NCBI RefSeq assembly: GCF_029223865.1
Contig: NZ_CP119520.1
Span: forward strand, 7,192,001-7,256,000
Reading direction: 5' to 3'
Source: Telluria mixta
GTDB lineage: Bacteria; Pseudomonadota; Gammaproteobacteria; Burkholderiales; Burkholderiaceae_D
DNA length: 64,000 bases
Shown here: positions 12,788-24,300 of the stretch, in pieces
Layout of the letters: each line of letters opens with the position of its first letter
How positions within the stretch are numbered: the first letter of the stretch is position 1
Position numbers and translations under genes: made by a program
Notes under the pieces: model-generated
The model's database searches: none
Told to the model about the DNA's origin: nothing
Seen by the model: the letters and a program-made list of their open reading frames with translations, nothing else

Positions 12788-12941
12788 GCAATCTTTCCTT
12801 CTGTCAAGTCACGAAATAACTTTGTTAAATCGTGACGATTCGAGCACGTTTCGTTGTCAAATGACGGTCATGATTTAACGAAACCTGTAAGATGCAGACT
12901 TCGTGGTGCCGAGGCGGCGCTGCCGGCATAAGGATGAGTGA

Positions 12942-15140
12942 GTGGAGTCCAGTACCCCCGTACCGATGGCAGCAACGCGGCGCGTCGATTTGCAGAACTG
13001 CGCCGATGAACCGATCCATATCCCCGGCTCGATCCAGCCGCATGGCGCCCTGCTGTTCCTGTCGGACGCCGGGCTCGTCGACGGCTGGAGCGCGAACATC
13101 GCCGCGGTCACGGACAGCGCACCCGCGCTCGGACAACCCTTCGCCGCGCTCGGGCTGCCAACGGCGGTGACCGAACTCATCCAGGAATGCATAGCCACGA
13201 TGGACGATGGCGCGGCGCCGGCTTCGGTGGCGGCCCTGTCCGTCCGCGGCCGCGAATACGACTGCATTGTCCACGCGCACATGCACCGCGTCCTCGTCGA
13301 ATTCGAGGCGCGCGAAGCGAGCATGGAGGAAGTCGCCCAGTTCGCGATCAAGGCGCACTCGTCGATCGACCGCCTGCGCCGCCAGCGCACCATCGACGGC
13401 CTGCTGGAGTCGGCCGTGCGCCAGATCCGCGATTTCACGGGCTTCGACCGCGTGATGGCCTACCGCTTCCGCAGCGACGATTCCGGCGACGTGGTGGCCG
13501 AGGCGCGCCGCGACGACCTCGTGCCCTACCTCGGCCAGCGCTACCCGGCCGGCGACATCCCGCCGCAGGCGCGCCGCCTGTACGTCCTGAACACCCTGCG
13601 CATGATCGCCGACGTCGGCTACCAGGCCGTGCCGCTGCTCGGCGCGGAAGGCGGCACGCCGCTCGACATGAGCTTCGCCGTGCTGCGCAGCGTGTCGCCG
13701 ATCCATGTGGAGTATCTGCAGAACATGGGCGTGGGCGCGTCGATGAGCGTGTCGATCGTCATCCACGGCCGCCTGTGGGGCCTGATCGCGTGCCACCACA
13801 TGTCTCCCAAGCGCGTGCCTTACTCCGTGCGGATGGCGGCCGACGTATTGGCGCAGGTGATCGCGTCCACCGTGCAGGGCATCGAGGCGCGCGAGGACGC
13901 GGAACTTGTCGAGCACGCGGCCAAGGTGCGCACGAGCCTCGTGGAATCGCTGCTGCTGGAAGAAGACCCGCTCGAAGCGCTCGTCGAGCATGGCGACGGC
14001 CTGCTGGAATCGACGCATGCGCAGGCGCTCGTCGTCAGCCAGTACGGGCGCGTCGTGTGCCGCGGCGTCGACCAGGCGCTGGGCGAAGCGATCATCGCGT
14101 CGCTGCCGGCCGAGCCGCACGCCATCCTGACGCGCGCGTGCGCGAACGATTGGCCGGAAGCGGTCCGGCCCCTGCTCGGCAAATGGGCCGGCATGCTGGG
14201 CCTGCCGTTCGACGGCCACACCGGCGGCTGGTGCGTGCTGCTGCGCACGGAACAGATCGAGGAAGTGGCCTGGGGCGGCAAACCGGACAAGACCCAGGCC
14301 GGCCCGCTGGGCGAGCGCCTGACGCCGCGCGGCTCGTTCGAGGCCTGGCACGAGACCGTCCGCGGCTGTGCTCACCCGTGGGAAGACGGCGTCCTCACGC
14401 ATGCGCGCATGATGCTGGGCGAGCTGGCGCGCGTCTCGAACGCCCGCCGCGCCCAGACGGAATCCACGCGCGCGCAACTGCTCGCCATGCTGGGCCACGA
14501 CCTGCGCGACCCGCTCAACTCCATCAACATGGCCGGCATGGTCCTGGAAAAGACGGATGGCGGCAGCAACAAGGGCACGCTGGGCAAGCGCATCCAGTCG
14601 TCCAGCAACCGCATGCAGCGCATGATCGGCCAGGTGCTGGACATGAGCCGCATCGACCGCGGCCTCTCGCTCGGCATTGACCTGCATCCCGTCGACCTGG
14701 CCGCCCTCGTCGAGGACATGGTCGAGGAAGCGCGCCTTGCCTATCCGACCATCGTCTACGATTTGCACACGGTCGGTCCGGCGTTCGTGCTGGCGGACGG
14801 CGGCCGGCTCGGCCAGGTGATCTCGAACCTGCTCTCCAACGCGCGCCACCACGGCGAGCCGAACCAGCCGATCACGATCCGCCTCGCGCCGCGCGATGGC
14901 GTCGCCGTACTGGAAGTCGCGAACGCGGGCGCGCCGATCCCGGAGGAGACCGAGGCCGCGCTGTTCAACCCGTTCAAGCGCAGCTCGCTGAACAATCCGC
15001 GCAACCGCACGGGCATGGGTCTCGGCCTGTACATCGCCCAGCAGATCGTGCGCGAACACGAGGGCGAGATCGGTTACCGGTACGAGGATGGCCTGGTAGT
15101 CTTCGCCGTCCGCCTGCCGCTGGCACCGCGCGCCAACTGA
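12942..15140 (+). CDS. bphP: Bacteriophytochrome sensor histidine kinase
   Basis: A 732-residue red/far-red photoreceptor kinase. Cys20 in LQNCADEP is the expected biliverdin attachment site. A PAS domain (about 20-120) and a GAF domain with YPAGDIP near residue 203 (the PASDIP motif of phytochromes) follow. A PHY domain carries PRGSF. HisKA has the phosphoacceptor in LGHDLRDPL near residue 518. The HATPase shows SNLLSNARHHG and GMGLGLYIAQQ. No heme oxygenase (bphO) or response regulator gene adjoins it, so pigment supply and output must be encoded elsewhere. A start at Met9 is also possible. Confidence 0.93.
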   Translation: MESSTPVPMAATRRVDLQNCADEPIHIPGSIQPHGALLFLSDAGLVDGWSANIAAVTDSAPALGQPFAALGLPTAVTELIQECIATMDDGAAPASVAALSVRGREYDCIVHAHMHRVLVEFEAREASMEEVAQFAIKAHSSIDRLRRQRTIDGLLESAVRQIRDFTGFDRVMAYRFRSDDSGDVVAEARRDDLVPYLGQRYPAGDIPPQARRLYVLNTLRMIADVGYQAVPLLGAEGGTPLDMSFAVLRSVSPIHVEYLQNMGVGASMSVSIVIHGRLWGLIACHHMSPKRVPYSVRMAADVLAQVIASTVQGIEAREDAELVEHAAKVRTSLVESLLLEEDPLEALVEHGDGLLESTHAQALVVSQYGRVVCRGVDQALGEAIIASLPAEPHAILTRACANDWPEAVRPLLGKWAGMLGLPFDGHTGGWCVLLRTEQIEEVAWGGKPDKTQAGPLGERLTPRGSFEAWHETVRGCAHPWEDGVLTHARMMLGELARVSNARRAQTESTRAQLLAMLGHDLRDPLNSINMAGMVLEKTDGGSNKGTLGKRIQSSSNRMQRMIGQVLDMSRIDRGLSLGIDLHPVDLAALVEDMVEEARLAYPTIVYDLHTVGPAFVLADGGRLGQVISNLLSNARHHGEPNQPITIRLAPRDGVAVLEVANAGAPIPEETEAALFNPFKRSSLNNPRNRTGMGLGLYIAQQIVREHEGEIGYRYEDGLVVFAVRLPLAPRAN

Positions 15141-15172
15141 CGTGGCCGAGGTCGGCATGCTAGTCTAGCAAC

Positions 15173-15799
15173 ATGGAGACTATCGGCCCCCGCATGCATC
15201 TCATCACCGTCATTGAAATCGTTGCAATCCTGGTGGGCGCGTTCTCGGGGTTCATCGAGGCGCGCAGGAAACGCATGGACGTGGTGGGGGTGTTCACGGT
15301 CGCCTTCATCGCCGCATTCGGCGGCGGTACCCTGCGCGACATCCTGCTCGATAAACGGCCGTTGTTCTGGGTGATCCACCAGGAGTACGCGATCCTGATC
15401 TTCGTGCTGGCCCTCGTCGCGACGCCGCTGATCCGGACGCTGCGCCAGATCGTGTCGGAACGGTTGATCGTGATCGCCGACGCGGTCGGCCTGGGCCTGT
15501 TTTCCGTGGCCGGCGTATCGTCCGCACTGGACGCGCACATGCCCCTGTTCATCGCCTCGATGATGGGCGTGATCACGGGGATCTTCGGCGGCGTAATGCG
15601 CGACATCGTCTGCAACGAAGTGCCGATGGTATTCAGGGACGGCAAGCCCTACGCGATCTGCGCATTCCTCGGCAACTGGATGTTTCTGCTGCTGGGGATG
15701 AACGGCTTTCCGCACGATTTCGCGCTGTGGTCCAGCGCGATGTTCATCGTCGTGTTCCGGCTGGTGGCGTGGAAGTTCGATGTGCGGGTGGGGCGGTGA
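15173..15799 (+). CDS. Trimeric intracellular cation channel family protein (UPF0126, YicG-like)
   Basis: A 208-residue inner-membrane protein with about seven hydrophobic helices built from two related halves, each carrying a glycine-rich signature: GGGTLRD near residue 50 and GGVMRD near 140. This is the TRIC-type potassium or cation channel family. It follows the phytochrome gene by 32 bases but has no evident functional link to it. The role in bacteria is poorly defined. Confidence 0.87.
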   Translation: METIGPRMHLITVIEIVAILVGAFSGFIEARRKRMDVVGVFTVAFIAAFGGGTLRDILLDKRPLFWVIHQEYAILIFVLALVATPLIRTLRQIVSERLIVIADAVGLGLFSVAGVSSALDAHMPLFIASMMGVITGIFGGVMRDIVCNEVPMVFRDGKPYAICAFLGNWMFLLLGMNGFPHDFALWSSAMFIVVFRLVAWKFDVRVGR

Positions 15800-15901
15800 A
15801 TTTACGAAATTCACCAGCCTGAGAATATTTCTTACCGTTGCGGTCCGCTTGACATACCGGCGACCATAATATGGACTTTTTATCGCGACGGCAGCCTTCC
15901 C

Positions 15902-17722
15902 TTGAAAAACCGCCTGCTGTATTTTCGTCTGCTGCTTGAATTCCGTCCCTATGCCGGGCAACTGTGCGCGACATTGGTGGCGATTGCCATAGCGTCCGTG
16001 ACCGATGTCCTCCTGATCCGGCAGTTGGAGAATGTAGTCAACGCGTTAAACCCGCATAACGTCATGTCCGGCATGGTCGCAAGTGGCCTGCCGCATGTCA
16101 TCAAAGAATGGATAAGCCACATCGTTCCAGCGGCGACTGCTGGAACGGCGCTATGGACGATTCCCGCGACCATCATGGCGTTGGCCATTCTGCGAATGGT
16201 GAGCAGCTTTTCCGGGGACTATGGCTCGGCTTGGCTCAGCAACCACGTGCAGGCTAACCTGCGCCGCAAAATGTTTGCACGCATCCTGCGTCTTCCCAAC
16301 GGCTATTTCGATCAGTCGTCGACCGGCACCATACTGTCGCGTGTTACGTTCGACGCCAATCAGGTTTCGCAAGCAGGGCTGAATGTCGTTAACGTCGTGG
16401 TACGGGATTCAATCGCCACGGCCGGGTACATTGTATTGCTGTGCCGGATCGACTTGCAGCTCGCCGTTTTTTGCCTCGGCCTGCTGCCGATGGTCGCACT
16501 CGTCGTCGTCGTGGCGGGACGCCGGATGCGTCGCATTTCCGGTAACGCACAGCATGCAATCGGTGAACTCACCCATGTGCTGGACGAAAGCATTGGTGGC
16601 CAGCGCGTCGTCAAGATCTTCGGAGGCCAGCATTACGAGCAGCAGCGCTTTGACAACGTGGTGAAACGGAATCGCCAGTTGTCCGTCAAGCATGCCGCCA
16701 CAGCCGCACTGAACTCGGGCGTGATCATGATGTTGGTTGGCATTACCCTGTCAGCCGTGATTTATTTCGCGTTGCTGCGTGCACAGGCAGGCGCTCTGTC
16801 GCCGGGCGCGTTCGTCGCCTTCATGGGATCGCTGATGGCGATGCAATCGCCGATCAAGAATCTTACCAAGGTCAACGAACCGCTGCAGCGCGGCCTCGCG
16901 GCGGCAACGTCCGTATTCGGCATCATCGACGCTCCAGCGGAAGATGACAGCGGGCTGCGTTCACTGGCCCGTGCATCCGGCGATATCGTGCTGGAGTCGG
17001 TGGGTTTCAGCTACGGCAAGCAGAACGTCGACACCACCCCCGCCTTACGCGACGTGTCGTTGCATATCGCCGCCGGCGAAACGGTAGCGCTGGTGGGCGG
17101 CTCCGGCAGCGGCAAGACGACGCTTGCAAGTCTGCTGCCGCGCTTCTACGACGTCAGCAGCGGCCGCATTCTGCTGGACGGCGAAGACATTCGACACTAC
17201 CGGTTGCAGGACCTGCGTGCGCAGATTGCGCTCGTCGGACAGGATGTCGTGCTCTTCAACGATACGTTATCCGCAAATATCTCGTACGGCGATCCCGATC
17301 CGGACCAGGACCGCGTCGTCGCCGCCGCGCGAGCGGCCTACGCGGACGAATTCATTGTGCGCCAGCCGCACGGCTACATGACGGAAGTCGGTGAAAACGG
17401 CCTGCGGCTTTCGGGTGGACAGCGCCAACGTATCGCGATCGCCCGCGCGCTGTACAAGGATGCGCCGATCCTGATCCTGGACGAAGCCACGAGCGCGCTG
17501 GACACGGAATCGGAACGCCAGGTGCAGGCGGCCCTTGAACGACTGATGAGAGGCCGTACGACGGTGGTTATCGCGCACCGCCTCTCTACCATCCGAAACG
17601 CAGACCGGATCGTCGTGATGCGTAACGGCGCGATTGTCGAAACCGGCACGCATGACGACCTGTTGGCCCGCGACGGATATTATGCGAACCTCGCGAAGGC
17701 ACAAGAGAAGCCCAGTCAGTAA
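15902..17722 (+). CDS. msbA: Lipid A export permease/ATP-binding protein MsbA
   Basis: A 606-residue ABC exporter half-transporter that flips lipid A-core across the inner membrane. The six-helix membrane domain spans about 15-320. The nucleotide domain has Walker A GGSGSGKTT, signature LSGGQRQRIAIARAL, Walker B ILILDEATSALD and H-loop IAHRLST. The only family-consistent start in frame is a TTG at 15902, with no clear ribosome site. The gene stands alone, without lpxK or waaA. Its base composition is visibly less GC-rich than neighbouring genes, with many A/T third positions, hinting at transfer or relocation. A 19-bp palindrome covers its stop codon (17712-17730). Confidence 0.88.
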   Translation: MKNRLLYFRLLLEFRPYAGQLCATLVAIAIASVTDVLLIRQLENVVNALNPHNVMSGMVASGLPHVIKEWISHIVPAATAGTALWTIPATIMALAILRMVSSFSGDYGSAWLSNHVQANLRRKMFARILRLPNGYFDQSSTGTILSRVTFDANQVSQAGLNVVNVVVRDSIATAGYIVLLCRIDLQLAVFCLGLLPMVALVVVVAGRRMRRISGNAQHAIGELTHVLDESIGGQRVVKIFGGQHYEQQRFDNVVKRNRQLSVKHAATAALNSGVIMMLVGITLSAVIYFALLRAQAGALSPGAFVAFMGSLMAMQSPIKNLTKVNEPLQRGLAAATSVFGIIDAPAEDDSGLRSLARASGDIVLESVGFSYGKQNVDTTPALRDVSLHIAAGETVALVGGSGSGKTTLASLLPRFYDVSSGRILLDGEDIRHYRLQDLRAQIALVGQDVVLFNDTLSANISYGDPDPDQDRVVAAARAAYADEFIVRQPHGYMTEVGENGLRLSGGQRQRIAIARALYKDAPILILDEATSALDTESERQVQAALERLMRGRTTVVIAHRLSTIRNADRIVVMRNGAIVETGTHDDLLARDGYYANLAKAQEKPSQ

Positions 17723-17742
17723 CTGACTGGCCCTGTAATGCG

Positions 17743-18090
<348 letters not shown>

Positions 18091-18125
18091 CTAAGAATTT
18101 CCCGGGATTATCGCATGGCACCCGG

Positions 18126-20189
18126 TCAGTCCGGAATCCTCGCCAGCTGGTCCATCCACACGGTCGCTTCCGAGTCGCTCGGCGCGCGCCAGTCGCCGCG
18201 CGGGGACAGCGAGCCGCCGTTGCCGACCTTCGGCCCGTTCGGCACGCAGGAGCGCTTGAACTGGCTCGTCTTGAAGAAGCGCCACAGGAAAATGCCGAGG
18301 TTTTTCTTGATCGCCGCCAGGTCGTACTGATTGCGCGCCGGGCTGCCGCCTTCCGGCCACGGACCGGCGGCGCGATCCTGCCACGCGCTCCACGACAGGA
18401 AGGCCACCTTCGCCGGCCCAAAGCCGTAGCGTAAGGTGTAGTACAGGTTGAAATCCTGCAGCTCGTACGGACCGATGAAGTCTTCCGTCACCTGCGCCGG
18501 CTTGCCCTCTTCCTTGCCCGTGCCCGTCTTGCCCGGCACCAGCTCCGGCGAAATCTCCGTCTCCAGCACGTTGATCAGGACGTCGGAACCCGTGTCGCCG
18601 ATCTGGTTCGTGTCGGCGACCCAGCGCACGAGGTGCGAGATGAGCGTCTTCGGCACGCTCGCGTTGACGTTGTAGTGCGACATATGGTCGCCCACGCCGT
18701 ACGTGCACCAGCCCAGCGCCAGCTCGGACAGGTCGCCCGTGCCGATCACGATCGCATGATGGTGGTTCGCGAGGCGGAACAAATGGCTCGTGCGCTCGCC
18801 CGCCTGCACGTTCTCGAACGTGACGTCGTACTGCTCGGCGCCTTCCGCATACGGGTGGCCGAGGTCCTTCAGCATCTGGATGCAGCTGGGGCGGATGTCG
18901 ATCTCGTGCGCCGTGCAGCCGACGACGCGCATCAGTTCGCGCGCCTGGCGCAAGGTGCGCTCGCTCGTCGCGAAGCCCGGCATCGTGTAGGCGAGGATGT
19001 TCGTGCGCGGCAGGTCCAGCTTGTCCATCGCCTTGGCGCAGACGAGCAGCGCATGCGTGGAATCCAGGCCGCCAGACACTCCAATGACGACCTTCTGGTG
19101 CCCGGACGACTGCAGCCGCTGCACGAGCGCCTGCACCTGGATGTTGTAAACCTCCGTGCAGCGCTCGTCGCGGCGGCGGCCGTCGGCCGGCACGTACGGG
19201 AAGCGCTCGACGAGGCGGGCCAGCGGCAGGTCCTTGTCGAGCGGCAGCGGCACGGCGAAGGTCTGCACGCGGAATTTTTCGACTTCGTGCGCATGGCGGC
19301 GCACGGATTGCGCGAACGTCGTCGTGTGCATGCGGTCGACCGACAGGCGTTCCAGGTCGACGTCGCCGAAGATGATGTGCGAATCGGCCAGGAAGCGCTC
19401 GGACTCGGCCAGCTTGTCGCCCTTTTCGTAGATCAGCGACTGGCCGTCCCACGCCATGTCCGTCGTCGATTCGCCCCGGCCCGCCGACGTGTACAGGTAG
19501 GCCGCCAGGCAGCGCGCCGACTGCTGCGACACGAGCTGGTGCCGGTAGCCGCTCTTGCCCACCACGACGTTCGACGCCGACAGGTTCACCAGCACCGTCG
19601 CGCCGGCCAGCGCGGCATACGAGGACGGCGGGACCGGCACCCACACGTCTTCGCAGATCTCGACGTGGAAGCGGAACAGCGGCTGGTTTTCCAGCTCGAA
19701 GATCTGTTCCGGACCGAAGGCTACGTCCTGGCCCAGCAGGGTGATCCGGTCGACGGCCGCGTTGTCCGCGGGACTGAACTGCCGACTTTCGTAAAATTCG
19801 CCATAATTGGGCAGATAGCTTTTCGGGACCACACCCAGGATGCGGCCACCCGCGACGACCACGGCGCAGTTGAACAGCACGTGGTTGACGCGCAGCGGCG
19901 CGCCGACGACGAGGGCCAGCGGCAATGTGCTCGATGCCGCGACCACCTCGGCCAGCGCGTCCAGCACGGCGTCGAGCAGCGCGCGCTGGTGGAACAGGTC
20001 GTCGCACGTGTAGGCCGACAGCCCCAGTTCGGGGAACGCGGCCAGCACGGCGCCCTGCTCTGCGGCTTGGCGTGCCAGGCGGATCGTTTCCTGCGCATTG
20101 AACGCGGGGTCGGCGACCTTACAGCGCGGGCTGGCGACGGCGACGCGCGCGAAGTCATGGGAATACAGGTTGAAGAATCGCTTATCCAT
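18126..20189 (-). CDS. nadE: Glutamine-dependent NAD+ synthase
   Basis: A 687-residue two-domain enzyme converting deamido-NAD to NAD+ with glutamine-derived ammonia. The N-terminal nitrilase-type glutaminase (about 1-280) contains the nucleophile in HVEICEDVW and a glutamate in FPELGLSAY. The C-terminal synthetase has the PP-loop [13 protein letters not shown] near residue 370 and [18 protein letters not shown]. The start at 20189 ([17 protein letters not shown]) fits the family. An in-frame ATG further upstream would run into the divergent DUF482 gene. It is followed by glnB, coupling NAD synthesis and nitrogen sensing in one unit. Confidence 0.95.
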   Translation of the reverse strand: MDKRFFNLYSHDFARVAVASPRCKVADPAFNAQETIRLARQAAEQGAVLAAFPELGLSAYTCDDLFHQRALLDAVLDALAEVVAASSTLPLALVVGAPLRVNHVLFNCAVVVAGGRILGVVPKSYLPNYGEFYESRQFSPADNAAVDRITLLGQDVAFGPEQIFELENQPLFRFHVEICEDVWVPVPPSSYAALAGATVLVNLSASNVVVGKSGYRHQLVSQQSARCLAAYLYTSAGRGESTTDMAWDGQSLIYEKGDKLAESERFLADSHIIFGDVDLERLSVDRMHTTTFAQSVRRHAHEVEKFRVQTFAVPLPLDKDLPLARLVERFPYVPADGRRRDERCTEVYNIQVQALVQRLQSSGHQKVVIGVSGGLDSTHALLVCAKAMDKLDLPRTNILAYTMPGFATSERTLRQARELMRVVGCTAHEIDIRPSCIQMLKDLGHPYAEGAEQYDVTFENVQAGERTSHLFRLANHHHAIVIGTGDLSELALGWCTYGVGDHMSHYNVNASVPKTLISHLVRWVADTNQIGDTGSDVLINVLETEISPELVPGKTGTGKEEGKPAQVTEDFIGPYELQDFNLYYTLRYGFGPAKVAFLSWSAWQDRAAGPWPEGGSPARNQYDLAAIKKNLGIFLWRFFKTSQFKRSCVPNGPKVGNGGSLSPRGDWRAPSDSEATVWMDQLARIPD

Positions 20190-20216
20190 AGGTCTCAACA
20201 GCTCACGGAAGTCATC

Positions 20217-21353
20217 TTGAATTATCGCACGCATATCGTTTCTTCTCTGTCCGAGATCGGGCAGGCGGACTGGGACTCCCTCGTGGCCCTGCAGGCCTCG
20301 CCGAACCCCTTCCTGTCCTTTGCCTTCCTGCATGCCCTGCACGAATCCGGCAGCGCGACGCCGGAGACGGGCTGGCAGCCGCAATACATCGCCCTGTACG
20401 ACAAGGATGAGCGCCTGGCCGCTGCCCTGCCCCTGTACGTAAAAGGCCATTCGTACGGCGAATACGTGTTCGACTGGGCCTGGGCCAACGCCTACCAGGA
20501 GCATGGACTCGAGTATTACCCGAAGCTGCTGTCCGCGATCCCGTTCACGCCCGTGAGCGGCCCGCGCCTGCTCGCGCGCGACGCGCATGCGCGGGCGGCG
20601 CTCGTCGACGTGCTCGTGAAAACGCAGAAGGCGACGGACGTCTCGTCCACGCACGTCCTGTTCCCGCCGGACGAGCAGGCGAAGCAGCTCGCCGACGCCG
20701 GCTTCCTGCTGCGCAGCGGCGTGCAGTTCCACTGGATGAATGCGGGCTACGCGACCTTCGACGACTTCCTCGCGACGCTCGAACAGAAGAAGCGCAAGAA
20801 CATCCGCGCCGAACGGCGCAAGGTGCGCGAGGCGGGCGTGACGTTGCGGCGCGTGCGCGGGCCGGACATCACCGACGAGGAATGGCGCTTCTTCACGCGC
20901 TGCTACCGCAACACCTACTCGGAACACTTCTCCAAGCCCTACCTGAACCTGGACTTCTTCCGCCGCATCGGCAAGACGATGCCGGAGAACCTGCTGCTCG
21001 TGATCGCGCAACGGGACGGCCACCCGATCGCGGCGTCCCTCGTCGTGCACGACAAGACGACCCTGTACGGCCGCTACTGGGGGGCGCTGGAACACGTGCC
21101 CTGCCTGCACTTCGAGGCGGCCTATTACCAGCCGCTGGAATTCTGCATCGAGCAGGGCATCCAGGTGTTCGAGGGCGGCGCCCAGGGCGAGCACAAGATG
21201 GCGCGGGGTTTCCTGCCGACGCGGACCTGGTCGGCGCACTGGCTCGCGCATCCGTCGTTTGCCGATGCCGTCGAGCGCTTCCTGGAACGGGAGGCCGGCG
21301 GCATCGACGATTACATCGATGAGCTCAACGACCGGAATCCGTTCCGAACGTGA
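20217..21353 (+). CDS. DUF482/GNAT-fold protein (peptidogalycan biosynthesis-like)
   Basis: About 378 residues of the DUF482 family, N-acyltransferase-like proteins with two GNAT folds. Recognisable segments are [18 protein letters not shown] near the start, [14 protein letters not shown] in the middle, and [19 protein letters not shown] plus [15 protein letters not shown] near the end. The start is taken as TTG 20217, which has GGAAG upstream and avoids overlap with nadE. An ATG at 20157 is possible but would overlap nadE. The function of the family is unproven. Its 3' end overlaps the opposite-strand CobN gene by 29 bases. Confidence 0.85.
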   Translation: MNYRTHIVSSLSEIGQADWDSLVALQASPNPFLSFAFLHALHESGSATPETGWQPQYIALYDKDERLAAALPLYVKGHSYGEYVFDWAWANAYQEHGLEYYPKLLSAIPFTPVSGPRLLARDAHARAALVDVLVKTQKATDVSSTHVLFPPDEQAKQLADAGFLLRSGVQFHWMNAGYATFDDFLATLEQKKRKNIRAERRKVREAGVTLRRVRGPDITDEEWRFFTRCYRNTYSEHFSKPYLNLDFFRRIGKTMPENLLLVIAQRDGHPIAASLVVHDKTTLYGRYWGALEHVPCLHFEAAYYQPLEFCIEQGIQVFEGGAQGEHKMARGFLPTRTWSAHWLAHPSFADAVERFLEREAGGIDDYIDELNDRNPFRT

Positions 21354-24300
21354 CCGCGCGGCGGCGCCACGCGTAACCGCCGCCGACCACGGCGATCGCC
21401 AATGCCAGCACGGCCAGCGCGCCGACCGTCTTCTGCACGGGCGTCATGGCCATGACGCTCTCCATCTCGAAGCCGGCGACCTTGCCTTCTACCGCCGGTT
21501 CCGGCACCTTGACCGGTGAAGCCGGTGCCGCGGCCGGCGCGGCCGACACGCGCGGCGCCGCCCCACCCTGCCCCGGCGCCCGTCCCGCCAGCAACGGCTG
21601 CAACGTCAGCGTCGCCCGGCTGCACGAATCCGCCCCACAGGCCGCGCCGCTTTCCGCGACGGCGCGCGCGTTCTCGGCCAGCAGCCGGCGGCGCGTGGCG
21701 TCATCCGGCTTCCAGTAGCCTTTCTCGATCGCCGACAGCATCCGGTCCGTGACGGCCTGCCACGCACGCAGGTTGCCCGCCTGTGCGATGCGCTCGCGCA
21801 CGCGCAGGCCGTGGCGGTCGGCGACATAGGTGTCGTACATGCGTTGCCACGTCCCGTTGTCGACGGCTTCCGGCACCGTCACCTGCCACGCCCACAAATA
21901 GTCGACGACGCGGTTGATGAAGCGCGCGCCGGAATAGCCCTCGGCCAGCATCTTGTCGGCCCAGCGCGGGTTCAGGTAGCGGCTCTGCATCTCCTGGCCC
22001 ATGTACTGGTTCAGGGTCTTGTGGCCCGCGCGGCGCGGGTTCGACAGATCGCTCACGAGCACCTCCGGCGTCCTGCCGTCGACGCTGCGGATGGCGAGCG
22101 CCGTGCCGCCCAGGTACTGGAAGAAATCGTCGTTGTCGAGCGTCGCGAACAAATTGCTGGACCGGCTGTGCAGCGCGATGCGGCTGCCGGACAGCGCGAG
22201 CCGGAACACTTCCCGGCGCCGCCCCGCATCGCCCTCGTCGTCGCCCCAGTAGCCGTTGCCGAACGGGTGGCTCATGCGGTTGATGAACACGTCCGCGACC
22301 TGGCGCTCGTCCTGCCATACATTCGACAGCGGCAGCAGTTTTTCGATGTTGGTGCCGTACGCACCGGACGGCAGGCCGAAGATGCGCACGCCGGCCAGCC
22401 GTTCGGCTTCCTCCGCCGGTACGCCGTCCTGCCGCAGCTTCGCGGCCATCGCCTGCGCGTGCGCGGCCAGCACGTTGCCGCCCGGGTCCTCGTCATCCTT
22501 CTGCGCGCGCGCCGCCTGCGCGGCCTGGTCGAGCAGCTTCAGCACGTTGCCGAACAGGTCGCGGAACAGCCCGGACGACACCATCGTCACGTCCACGCGC
22601 GGGCGTCCCAGCTCGCGACGGGGGATTGCCTCGACACCGGTCACGCGCCCGCGCTCGTCCCACGTCGGCCGCACGCCCATCAGCGCCATCGCCTGCGCTT
22701 CCATCACGCCCTCGTGACGCTGCGTCTCCACGCCCCACAGGTTCATCGTCAGCTTGTCCGGATACACGCCGTGGCGGCGCCGATAATCCTCGACGAGTGT
22801 CGCGGCCAGCTGCCGGCCCTGCTCGTAGACGGCGCGGCCCGGGATGCGGGCCGGATCGAGGCCGAAGAAATTGCGGCCCGTGGGCAGCGCGGCCGGATTG
22901 CGCACGAGGTCCGCGCTGGGGCCGGTCGGGATGAACTTGCCGTCCAATGCATCCACGAGACGGGCCAGTTCCGCCGCGGCGCTCGCCTCGATGTCCCGTT
23001 CCAGCTGCGCGGCGCGGGCCGCCTTGCCGGCATCGTCGAGATGCGGCTCGAGGCTCACCACGGCACGCGCGGTGGCGGCACGCAGGTCCGGCGCGGGCGC
23101 CACGCCGAAGGTGTGCAGGCCGAACGGCGTCAGTTTGCTGCCCGTGTCGTCGAGGTATTCTTCCAAAGCTTCCATGTCGGCCTCGGTGAACAGAGCCGTC
23201 TTGCCCATGTCCTTCAGCACGCCCGCCTTCTGCGCCAGGGCGTTCAGCGCTGTCAGGTGCGCCTTTACGAGCATGGGACTCTTCTGCTCCGCCACGCGGT
23301 AGTCGTTGAGCAGCGCGCCCAGCTCGCGCAGGTCCGGGTTCAGCCCGGCCGCGTCGAACGGCGGCGTCATGTGGTCGACGATCGTCGCCATGCCGCGCCG
23401 CTTCGCCTGGATGCCCTCGCCCACGTCGTCCATCACGTACGGATAGATGTTCGGCATGGCGCCGATCAGCGCTTCGGTCGGGTCGCTGGCCGACAGGCCC
23501 GCCTCCTTCCCCGTCAGCCATTCCTGCGTGCCGTGCGTGCCCACGTGGACGACGGCGTTCGCCTTGAGGCCGTGCTGCAGCCACAAATAAAACGCGATGT
23601 ATTCGTGCCCGGGCGGCAGCGTCACGTCGTTGTGCAGCTTGGCCAGATTCTGTTCCCACGCGCGGCCCGGCTGCGGCGCCAGCAGCAGATTGCCGTAGCG
23701 GCGCGCGGGAAACACGAAGTGCGGCACGCCATGTGGATCCTTCCACAGCACGGGCGATTTCTCCGGAGCGCCCCACGCCCCCTCAACGGCCGCGCGCAGC
23801 TTCGCGGGCAGCGCCTCGTACCAGCGCCGGTAGTCGGCCAGCGGGACGAGCAGCGCTTCGCCGCTGGACGCCAGCCGCGCGAGGCCGGCCAGGTAGTCGG
23901 CCCCCGTCTTCCCGGGATAGTTGCCCCACTGCTGGACCTCGCGCTGCAGCGCCGCCGGCGTGGCGGGATAGCGGTTGCCGCTCGCGTAGCCGACGGCGCG
24001 CAGGCGCTCGGTGATCTGCCACAGGCTGTCCGGCAGCACGTTCAGGTAGGCCGCGCCGATCGTCTCGGATCCGTGCGGATAATTGAAGTAGACGATGGCC
24101 ACGTGCTTGTCCACGTTGGGCGTGCGCCGCAGCGCGAGCCAGGCGTCCACGCGGGCGCGCAGGCGCGCCACCCGCTCGGGAATTGGCTGTTCTTCCACGT
24201 ACGCGAGTCCCGTCGCCGCATCGACGACCTTTTCGCGGCTCGCGACGACGGTCGGCTGCACGAGCCCCGCGACCTCCGCACCCGCCATCTGCCACGTGCG

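Noticed and set aside
15849..15854. A perfect TTGACA hexamer upstream of msbA
   Set aside because: No -10 hexamer lies at 16-18 bases; the nearest TAATAT is only 12 bases away, so it is not a convincing promoter.
17712..17730. 19-bp palindrome at the msbA stop codon as an intrinsic terminator
   Set aside because: It has no T run and covers the stop codon. It may be structural, but I cannot call it a terminator.
18633..20216. A long upstream extension of the DUF482 reading frame across nadE
   Set aside because: The part before about 20157 is antisense to nadE and lacks any family similarity; the real protein begins near 20157-20217.
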